Of a stretch of 64,000 bases of DNA, positions 58,050 through 64,000 are shown piece by piece. The notes below the pieces were generated by a model. That model had not been told where the DNA came from, searched no databases, and worked only from the letters and a program-made list of their open reading frames with translations. Position numbers and translations under genes: made by a program. Within the stretch, counting starts at the first letter, position 1. Each line of letters opens with the position of its first letter. Where the stretch lies: assembly GCA_900759385.1 (NCBI GenBank), contig CAAEUZ010000023.1, positions 1 through 64,000 on the forward strand, given 5' to 3'. The DNA comes from an uncultured Oscillospiraceae bacterium (GTDB lineage: Bacteria; Bacillota; Clostridia; Oscillospirales; Oscillospiraceae).

Positions 58050-60559
58050 CCAGAGACGATTACCGCGCGGCCATAAGCCGCTTCGAACCAGATGCCGCCC
58101 TGAAAGAACGCATAGCCGCGAACCTTGAGCTCACCCCGTGCCGCAAAGCGCGCCCGAGCATGCGCCGTGTGCTGACAGGAGTGCTGGCGGCTGTTATAGT
58201 CCTGGCCTCCCTGACCGGCATAGCCATGGCCGCGAGTCCCGAGATACGCCGGGCGGTGCTGAGCTTTTTCCACATAGACGAGGTGGAGCGGGTGCCGTCC
58301 GGCGCGGAGGCGCTGGGCAGCGAACCACTTGCCGGGACGAAGATAGGCGACCGCGTCACGGCCTGGTATATAGACATGGACTTCGACGGCGTGTTCTTCC
58401 CCGAGAAAGTCCGGCTGAACGAGGACGGCAGCGTGGACGCCTTCATCGACTGGGTGGTGGACGGCGGCACGCTCACTGCATACGAGTATGCGCCGGAGAA
58501 GGTCAGCTTTTCTGTCACATGGCGCAGCGCGGAATACTTGGGCGACGTGTACTACTGCATACACGGCGGCGAGGTGACCGCCTATGACAGCCCGGACGTG
58601 CCGTGGTATGCCGCAGGGATACCAGGCCGCACTGACGCCGTGCTGCTCTACTGTATGCGTGAATATGGCGCTTATGGCGACTACTTCAGTTATCCCTTCC
58701 TGCTCCATCTTGAGACCGGGGAGGTGGAGGACTTCCTGGCCGGGACAGGTATAGAGGAGTTGGACGCCAACAGCTACATGTTCAGCGACGATATGAACCG
58801 GGTGCTCGTGTACAGCCGCGCAGATTGGGACGCAGACACCGAAACTGGTACAAAGAGCACATATTACTGCGAGCTGGGCAAGCACAAGGCCGTGGACGTG
58901 GCAGAGCTGGGCGGAACAGGCGCCGAGAGCGCCGCATTCGCCGGGAACGGCACGCTGGTGTTGAGCAGAAGCAGGCAAGGGCGCGTGACCGTCTGGAACT
59001 ATGACCCTGCGAGCGGCGAGACGAAGCTTGTCCTCGACTGCGTACCCGAATACAGCGGAAGCGGTTCTTACGGTCTGCTTGACAGTAACTGTCAGTATTC
59101 GGTCTACATCGACGCCGAAGGCGGAGCCGACGCAATAGACCTGGCGACGGGCGAGCGCCGCCATATCGAGGGCTTCAGCGCGGCTCAGGGCTGCTGCTTC
59201 ATGCCAAATCCCTCGAACACAAAGCTGCTTTACAGCGGCAGCGGCCTCAACACGCTGGGCGTTCTTGACCCGGTGGCCGGGACGTTCGTCTCCTTCGACC
59301 GCGAGCCCTCGGACAGTGCCAGCGAGGACATCCTCTCCTGGTACGACGACGAGTACGTCATGATAGGCGGCACAGCTGCCGACGGTGGCGCGGTGTTCTA
59401 CCTCTACGCCGTCAATACCGGCGAGGACGCGCAGGAGACGCCGGGTAAGACAGCCGCCGGTTCGATAGCCGGCACCGACATCGGCGGGCGCGTCACGGCG
59501 TGGTACCTGACGCTGGACTCTGATGAATACTCAACCTTCCGGAACGGCGCGCGCCTTGACGGGGACGGGAACGTCGAGAGTTTTGTACTCTGCGACTTTG
59601 AAGGCAACGAGCTCACGATAACAGAGCTGGAGCCGGAGCGCACAGAGTTTTCCGTCACGTGGCGCGGCATTGATTACGACTGCACTGCCAGCTGGTGCGT
59701 GCGCGACGGACAGGCTCTCGTGCGCGGAGAAGGCCGGGTGCCGGGCATGGACGCCGCCTGGAGCTTTGATGCGATTCCCGGACGCAGCGACGCCGCGCTG
59801 CTCTATGTCTCGCAGGGCTCGCTGTTGGATTACCGGTGCTATCCCTATCTCTGCGACCTTGAGACCGGAGAGCTCATGGACATTCTAAGCGGAACGGGCG
59901 TAAATAAGCTGGAGTTTCCGTACCAATACATATTCTCGGACAGTATGAACAGGCTCTTTGTGACCACGCACGAGCCGCGCAGGACATATTACTGCGACAT
60001 TGAGAGGGATCTCCTCGTCCCTCTGGACGAGCTGGTGGACAGAGACGCGCTCTGGGGAGTATTTATTGACGAGGACACGGCAGTGATTACGAACTCCACG
60101 CCATCGGAGACGTACTCGGCCTGGGTGCTGGATCTGGATTCGCTCGCACACCGTCAGACGCTCTCGGACGCGCCGGCGAATAACGGCCCCGGAAGCGCGG
60201 GCACAGAACTGCTTGGCGGCAGATACTGCATATATACCTCGCAGACAGGCGCATCGACCGTAATAGACCTCGTTACCGGCGAAGAGAAGGCCATCGAAGG
60301 CTTTGTAAACCGGGGCAGATTTCTGGCAAACGGCTCCAGGCTGCTCTATCTCTCCGCTGACGAGGAAGCAGAGGGACTGTCAATCGCCTCTCTCGGCGTT
60401 ATAGACATGAGCACCGGCGTGTTCACAGCCTTCGACCGCTCCGGATATGAGGACATGAAAGGTGTCAGCGTCCGCTGGCTGGACGATGAGCGCATAATGC
60501 TGGAATCCGTCACTGACAACCATAAGCTCCACCACCTGTATATTTACGAATTCAAATAA
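58046..60559 (+). CDS. Membrane-anchored anti-sigma-like protein with duplicated sensor domain
   Basis: An 837-residue protein. Cytoplasmic residues 1-40 would contact the sigma factor; one transmembrane segment lies at about 41-62 (VLTGVLAAVIVLASLTGIAM), and the rest is extracytoplasmic. That part is a tandem duplication: IGDRVTAWYIDMDFD near residue 98 and IGGRVTAWYLTLDSD near residue 478, with later pairs AAGIPGRTDAVLLY / DAIPGRSDAALLY and FSDDMNRVLV / FSDSMNRLFV. Copies of about 370 residues look like beta-propeller sensors. Stimulus is unknown. Confidence 0.8.
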   Translation: MTRDDYRAAISRFEPDAALKERIAANLELTPCRKARPSMRRVLTGVLAAVIVLASLTGIAMAASPEIRRAVLSFFHIDEVERVPSGAEALGSEPLAGTKIGDRVTAWYIDMDFDGVFFPEKVRLNEDGSVDAFIDWVVDGGTLTAYEYAPEKVSFSVTWRSAEYLGDVYYCIHGGEVTAYDSPDVPWYAAGIPGRTDAVLLYCMREYGAYGDYFSYPFLLHLETGEVEDFLAGTGIEELDANSYMFSDDMNRVLVYSRADWDADTETGTKSTYYCELGKHKAVDVAELGGTGAESAAFAGNGTLVLSRSRQGRVTVWNYDPASGETKLVLDCVPEYSGSGSYGLLDSNCQYSVYIDAEGGADAIDLATGERRHIEGFSAAQGCCFMPNPSNTKLLYSGSGLNTLGVLDPVAGTFVSFDREPSDSASEDILSWYDDEYVMIGGTAADGGAVFYLYAVNTGEDAQETPGKTAAGSIAGTDIGGRVTAWYLTLDSDEYSTFRNGARLDGDGNVESFVLCDFEGNELTITELEPERTEFSVTWRGIDYDCTASWCVRDGQALVRGEGRVPGMDAAWSFDAIPGRSDAALLYVSQGSLLDYRCYPYLCDLETGELMDILSGTGVNKLEFPYQYIFSDSMNRLFVTTHEPRRTYYCDIERDLLVPLDELVDRDALWGVFIDEDTAVITNSTPSETYSAWVLDLDSLAHRQTLSDAPANNGPGSAGTELLGGRYCIYTSQTGASTVIDLVTGEEKAIEGFVNRGRFLANGSRLLYLSADEEAEGLSIASLGVIDMSTGVFTAFDRSGYEDMKGVSVRWLDDERIMLESVTDNHKLHHLYIYEFK

Positions 60560-60568
60560 TAATGGACG

Positions 60569-60603
60569 CAAAAAAGGCCCGCACCGTTGGTGGTGCGGGC
60601 CTT
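60569..60603 (-). terminator. gapA terminator; right copy of the 35-bp inverted repeat
   Basis: On the minus strand AAGGCCCGCACC, loop ACCAAC, GGTGCGGGCCTT, TTTTTTG, identical to 57486-57520 read in the opposite direction. It ends the gapA transcript. Confidence 0.92.
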
Positions 60604-60621
60604 ATGGCGTTTATGCGCTGA

Positions 60622-61632
60622 TTACTTGTTGCGGACGGAGTCGATGTGAGCGGTGAGGTCGAGCATCTTGTTGGAGAAGCCCCACTCGTTGTCGTACCAG
60701 GCGACGAGCTTGACGAAGTTGGGGTTCAGGCTGATGCCGGCCTTGGCGTCGAAGATGGAGGTGTGGGCGTCGGTGCGGAAGTCGCTGGAGACGACCTCGT
60801 CGTCAACGTACTCGATGACACCGGCCATGGGGCCCTCGGAGGCGGCCTTGACGGCGGCGCAGATCTCGTCCATGGTGGCGCCCTTCTCCAGGCGGCAGGT
60901 CAGGTCGACGATGGAGACGTCGGCGCTGGGGATACGCATGGCCATGCCGGTCAGCTTGCCCTGCAGCTCGGGGATGACCTTGCCGACGGCCTTGGCGGCG
61001 CCGGTGGTGGTGGGGATGATGTTGTCGAAGCAGCTGCGGCTCAGGCGCCAGTTCTTCTTGGAGAAGGCGTCAACGACCTGCTGGCTGGCGGTGCCGGCGT
61101 GCACGGTGGTCATGAGGCCCTCGACGATGCCGAAGTTGTCGTTGATGACCTTGGCGAGGGGGGCCAGGCAGTTGGTGGTGCAGGAGGCGTTGGAGACGAC
61201 GGTCATGCTGGGGTCGTACTTGTCCAGGTTGACGCCGCAGACGAACATCGGGGTGTCGTCCTTGCTGGGGCCGGAGAGGACAACGACCTTGGCGCCGGCA
61301 TCCAGGTGGGCCTGGGCGGCTTCCTTGGTGAGGAACTTGCCGGTGCACTCGAGGACGTAATCAACGCCCAGGTCGCCCCAGCCGAGCTCGCGGGGATCGC
61401 GGGAGTTGAGCAGCTTGACGGTCTTGCCGTTGACGACGAGGTTGCCGTCGGCGACCTCGACGGTGCCGTTGAAGCGGCCGTGGACGGTGTCGTACTTGGT
61501 GGCGTAGGCGATCTGCTCGGGCTTCTTGTCCGGGGCGTTGACAGCGACTATCTCGATGTCGTCGCGGACGATGCCGGCGCGGAAGACGAGACGGCCGATG
61601 CGGCCGAAACCATTGATGCCAACTTTGATCAT
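60622..61632 (-). CDS. gapA: Glyceraldehyde-3-phosphate dehydrogenase, type I
   Basis: A 336-residue glycolytic dehydrogenase with NAD-binding IKVGINGFGRIGRLVFR, catalytic SNASCTTNCLAPL (Cys about 152) and the C-terminal WYDNEWGFSNKML. It oxidises glyceraldehyde-3-phosphate with NAD+ and phosphate. ATG at 61632 follows GGAGGAA; the in-frame extension to 61716 covers the promoter. It is monocistronic. Codon use is strongly biased, as expected for an abundant enzyme. Confidence 0.97.
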   Translation of the reverse strand: MIKVGINGFGRIGRLVFRAGIVRDDIEIVAVNAPDKKPEQIAYATKYDTVHGRFNGTVEVADGNLVVNGKTVKLLNSRDPRELGWGDLGVDYVLECTGKFLTKEAAQAHLDAGAKVVVLSGPSKDDTPMFVCGVNLDKYDPSMTVVSNASCTTNCLAPLAKVINDNFGIVEGLMTTVHAGTASQQVVDAFSKKNWRLSRSCFDNIIPTTTGAAKAVGKVIPELQGKLTGMAMRIPSADVSIVDLTCRLEKGATMDEICAAVKAASEGPMAGVIEYVDDEVVSSDFRTDAHTSIFDAKAGISLNPNFVKLVAWYDNEWGFSNKMLDLTAHIDSVRNK

Positions 61633-61687
61633 GATAATTCCTCCATATCTGAAAATAGGTTTTATAAGCTGTATTTTGGCCGCGTTT

Positions 61688-61716
61688 ATTCTATAACATT
61701 CGCCCGCAAATTTCAA
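61688..61716 (-). promoter_or_regulatory. gapA promoter
   Basis: On the minus strand TTGAAA (61711-61716), 17 bp, TAGAAT (61688-61693), 56 bp upstream of the gapA ATG. The remainder of the 319-bp gap to 61951 is AT-rich. It may carry the divergent promoter for the PAS gene, but none is clear enough to call. Confidence 0.7.
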
Positions 61717-61951
61717 TACCTATTTGCAATATTCTAAACATTCCATACGTTTTGTCGGCCTTGCCAATTTTTTGCCCCTGTCACAGGGCGCGAGTTGACA
61801 TATCATAGTAGAGAAGACGGCGCGTGCATCGCACAAAGGACGTCGAAATATGTTGTTTTTTCCTGTATGTGATGATATTATAGGCCTGTAGATACGCCTG
61901 CGCGGCGATGATCTGCGCGGCGTTTGAACCTGCGAGAACAGAGAGGTGCAT

Positions 61952-62992
61952 ATGACGGATAAATTGGCAGAGCTGCGGGCTCTGTTGGAGGCCTCTTCCG
62001 AGTGCGCGGTGGCGGAGGAAGAGGGCAGGATTGTATATATGAACCCGGCGGCGGAGCTGCTGCTGGGCCGGCACGAGGGCGAGCCCGTCTCGGACCTGCT
62101 CCCGGCGCGGATGCTGGAGCTCACGCCGGGCACGGACCTGCTGCTCACCCTGGGCGGCAGCCGCAGGCGGGCCCGCGTGGTGCCGGAGGGGGATGCGCGC
62201 GTGTATCTCTTCTCGGACCCGCCCCGCAGCAGCCTGGCCGCGGCGGCGCCCTCCGGGGCGGAGCTGGAGCTGAACTCGCTGCTGACGATCATGAGCCTGG
62301 GCGTGGGTTCGCTGGGCCGCCGCCTCACCGCCGAGGGCCGCAGTGAGCTGACCTGCCGCCTGGCCACCATGCAGCACAGCCTGGCCCAGCTCACGCGCAT
62401 AATCCTGGGCAGCTTCAGCCTGGAGCGGATGGAGAGCGAGACGGAGCCGCTGCCCCTGGTGAGCATGGACATCTCCCGCGCCTGCCGGCAGATAGTGCTC
62501 TCCCTGTGCGGCACCGTCGCCATGCAGGGCGTGATACTCGAGTATACGGGCACGGAGCTGGTGCGCGCTCTCTCGCAGCCGCAGCTGTTCAGGACCATGG
62601 TGCTCAACCTGCTGACCTGCGGCCTTGAGCGCACCGTGACGGGCAGCCATGTGGAGCTGAAGGCCATGTCCCGCGCCGGCGGCTCCTACCTGCTGATGCG
62701 CAGCACGGGCCCGCAGCGGGCCTGGGAGTCCGACACGCTCTACAGCGACACCGCCTTCTGCCACCGGTATATGCAGGCGGCCGTCCGAGCCCACGGCGGC
62801 ACCATGACCGTGGAGGAGGACCCGGATGAGCTGCGCATAGTGATAAAGCTGCAGCCGGGCAGCGCAGAGCAGCTGAACAGCCCCGCACCGCCGGAGAGCA
62901 GCTCCGGCGAGACGGACGCCATGATCCAGCTGTCGTTCTGGCTGGGCGACGAGGCCTACAGTGACACTTTCCGGGAGCGTGAGAAAGCATGA
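61952..62992 (+). CDS. PAS-domain, degenerate histidine-kinase-like protein
   Basis: A 346-residue soluble protein. An N-terminal PAS-like domain (LLEASSECAVAEEEGRIVYM, NPAAELLLGR) leads to a helical DHp-like region without the usual H-box (LNSLLTIMSLGVGSLGRRL), and a GHKL-like C-terminal region (HGGTMTVEEDPDELRIVIKL) without a clear N-box or G1. Kinase activity is therefore doubtful. No response regulator follows; instead its stop overlaps the rqcP start. ATG at 61952 follows GAGAGG. Confidence 0.65.
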   Translation: MTDKLAELRALLEASSECAVAEEEGRIVYMNPAAELLLGRHEGEPVSDLLPARMLELTPGTDLLLTLGGSRRRARVVPEGDARVYLFSDPPRSSLAAAAPSGAELELNSLLTIMSLGVGSLGRRLTAEGRSELTCRLATMQHSLAQLTRIILGSFSLERMESETEPLPLVSMDISRACRQIVLSLCGTVAMQGVILEYTGTELVRALSQPQLFRTMVLNLLTCGLERTVTGSHVELKAMSRAGGSYLLMRSTGPQRAWESDTLYSDTAFCHRYMQAAVRAHGGTMTVEEDPDELRIVIKLQPGSAEQLNSPAPPESSSGETDAMIQLSFWLGDEAYSDTFREREKA

Positions 62993-63228
62993 GGGTAGAC
63001 AAATATCTCAAGGTATCGCGGCTCATCAAGCGCCGCACGGTGGCAAACGAGGCCTGCGACGGCGGGCGCGTATCCATAAACGGCCGCACGGTCAAGGCCG
63101 GCGCCGAGGTCAGGCCGGGCGACATCCTCTCCGTGGCCTTCGGCGAGCGCACGCTGACAGTGGAGGTGGTCTCCGTTGACGAGCACGCCGCCAGGGCGGA
63201 CGCCCCGGCCATGTACAGGGAGATTTAA
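62989..63228 (+). CDS. rqcP: S4-domain ribosome quality-control protein RqcP
   Basis: A 79-residue protein that is almost entirely an S4 RNA-binding domain (MRVDKYLKVSRLIKRRTVAN, RVSINGRTVKAGAEVRPGDI). Length and sequence fit RqcP (YabO), which binds the 50S-peptidyl-tRNA complex and makes RqcH alanine tailing processive. Its ATG overlaps the PAS gene stop by 4 nt. RqcH is encoded 31 kb away at 29867. Confidence 0.9.
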   Translation: MRVDKYLKVSRLIKRRTVANEACDGGRVSINGRTVKAGAEVRPGDILSVAFGERTLTVEVVSVDEHAARADAPAMYREI

Positions 63229-63290
63229 GCGGCCGCGTGTTTGGCGGTTCGACCAAAACCACGGGGAGAACCCGGGCTGCAGTTTGTATA

Positions 63291-63334
63291 ACTTCCCGCA
63301 AAGTGCTTGCATTTTGCGGGAAGTCTGTTATACT
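63291..63334 (+). promoter_or_regulatory. Promoter with embedded 12-bp inverted repeat
   Basis: ACTTCCCGCAAA (63291-63302) and TTTGCGGGAAGT (63313-63324) are perfect inverted copies around 10 bp. TTGCAT (63307-63312) lies in the centre and TATACT (63329-63334) 16 bp downstream. A regulator bound to the palindrome would occlude the promoter of the flavodoxin gene. It could alternatively form the end hairpin of the rqcP transcript. Confidence 0.65.
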
Positions 63335-63384
63335 TATGTCATAATAGTTTTGCAATACAGCCTGTAACATAAGGGGGAAATCAA

Positions 63385-63891
63385 ATGGGTAACGGCAAGA
63401 TAATCGTCTACAGCTCCAACACCGGCTACACCGAGCAGTACGCCAAGCTGCTTGGCAAGACCCTGGAGCTGCCGAGCTACAAGCTGGGCAATGTGCCCGA
63501 GTGTCACAAGGGCGCGGAGGTCATATTCCTGGGCTGGCTCTTCGCCGGCACGATAGTCGGCTACAGGAAGTGCGCCAGGAAGTATAAGATCCGCTGCGCC
63601 GTGGGCGTGGGCATGGGCCCGCCGGTTCCGGAGCTGGCCGAGGGCCTGCGCGCGGCCATGAAGGTGCCCTCCGGCGTGCCCGTGTTCTACCTGCAGGGCG
63701 GCTTCGACATCAGCCGGCTGCAGGCGCCGCTGAAGCTCATCATGAAGGTCAAGTGCAGGGAGATCGCCGGCCGCCTCAGCGCCAAGCCGGAGCTCAATGA
63801 GGCCGAGCAGGCCACTCTGGAGATGACCCGCGGCGCGGCCAGCTGCGTCTGCGCGGAGAACCTGGCGGAGATTGTCGCCTGGTACAGATAA
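63385..63891 (+). CDS. Flavodoxin-domain protein
   Basis: A 168-residue protein with a flavodoxin/FMN-binding start (KIIVYSSNTGYTEQYAKLLG) and a following GAEVIFLGWLFAGTIVGYRK strand-loop. It lacks ferredoxin cysteines. It resembles short clostridial flavodoxin-domain proteins related to protoporphyrinogen-oxidase HemG-like flavodoxins; the partner is unknown. ATG at 63385 follows AAGGGGGAAA. It has its own regulated promoter and terminator. Confidence 0.8.
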   Translation: MGNGKIIVYSSNTGYTEQYAKLLGKTLELPSYKLGNVPECHKGAEVIFLGWLFAGTIVGYRKCARKYKIRCAVGVGMGPPVPELAEGLRAAMKVPSGVPVFYLQGGFDISRLQAPLKLIMKVKCREIAGRLSAKPELNEAEQATLEMTRGAASCVCAENLAEIVAWYR

Positions 63892-63904
63892 CGCCAACGT
63901 ACAT

Positions 63905-63937
63905 ATCCCGCCGGGGCGCCCCTCCGGCGGGATTTTT
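63905..63937 (+). terminator. Terminator of the flavodoxin gene
   Basis: ATCCCGCCGG (63905-63914) pairs with CCGGCGGGAT (63924-63933), followed by a T-run. The last 60 bases of the window show no gene. Confidence 0.9.
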
Positions 63938-64000
63938 CCGCCCGCGCACGCCCGGCGAAAAAATGCATTTCCCCGTTGTAAACTGCGGCGCAATCAGGTA

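Overview
The window comes from a GC-rich, low-G+C-lineage anaerobe, most likely a gut Clostridia/Oscillospiraceae member. The gene families are typical of that group: an EFR1-type flavodoxin/ferredoxin, a ferredoxin-nitroreductase, Re-citrate synthase, DUF4364, YerC, RqcH/RqcP, mini-RNase III, an Lsa-type ABC-F protein and 2-hydroxyacyl-CoA dehydratase-family proteins. GTG and TTG starts are frequent. Most of the window is dense, GC-rich chromosome. Two AT-rich patches stand out as acquired: 3.6-6.3 kb (restriction/methylation) and 25.0-25.8 kb (an orphan membrane protein).

Layout. 0-3.6 kb: repeats, then a TetR/MFS efflux pair with palindromic operators and a flavodoxin-ferredoxin. 3.6-6.3 kb: a HTH-Dam methylase lacking its C-terminus, DpnI, DpnD and methylase remnants. 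6.3-10 kb: lipoprotein, nitroreductase, SGNH hydrolase, PadR/YjdF. 10.0-10.5 kb: a tRNA operon (Val, Phe, Gly, Cys). 10.5-13.4 kb: era, hslO, a SAM methyltransferase, yerC. 13.5-16.8 kb: NfeD/SPFH, a eukaryotic-type hexokinase and a thioesterase. 16.9-21.1 kb: a Pit phosphate transporter behind a four-repeat Pho box, a DUF47 partner, a PstS-like lipoprotein and another lipoprotein. 21.2-24.9 kb: prfA, a TsaC-CoaE fusion and an M18 aminopeptidase. 25-31.6 kb: uppP, ftsK/spoIIIE, mrnC, rqcH. 31.7-35.8 kb: MarR plus a heterodimeric ABC exporter. 36-40.4 kb: LysR (apparent CTG start), a FecBCD-type metal ABC transporter and FmdE. 40.5-46 kb: an IS3 relic, tRNA-Gly, and the Re-citrate synthase/aconitase/isocitrate dehydrogenase operon. 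46-50.6 kb: asnA, DUF4364, a Cys-rich protein and an ABC-F gene with a readable attenuator. 50.7-57.5 kb: the nickel-chaperone/HGD-D/ACS-like locus. 57.5-60.6 kb: a sigma/anti-sigma cassette bounded by 35-bp inverted repeats. 60.6-64 kb: gapA, a PAS kinase-like protein, rqcP and a flavodoxin.

The best candidate for an undescribed system is 50.7-57.5 kb. On the minus strand lie a CooT-family nickel protein, a very His-rich protein (CooJ-like in composition) and a YcxB-like protein. Divergently on the plus strand lie a CooC-type ATPase with the CxC motif, two dehydratase-family (HGD-D) subunits, their ATP-dependent [4Fe-4S] activase, a 58-residue one-helix membrane protein, and a 242-residue protein resembling the middle domain of acetyl-CoA synthase. 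There is no CO dehydrogenase, full acetyl-CoA synthase or CoA-transferase in the window. This suggests, as inference only, a nickel-dependent low-potential redox enzyme powered by the activase.

Other points of note: DpnI beside a truncated Dam-type methylase, the TsaC-CoaE fusion, the ABC-F attenuator, the Pho box, and both RqcH and RqcP of bacterial ribosome quality control in one window.
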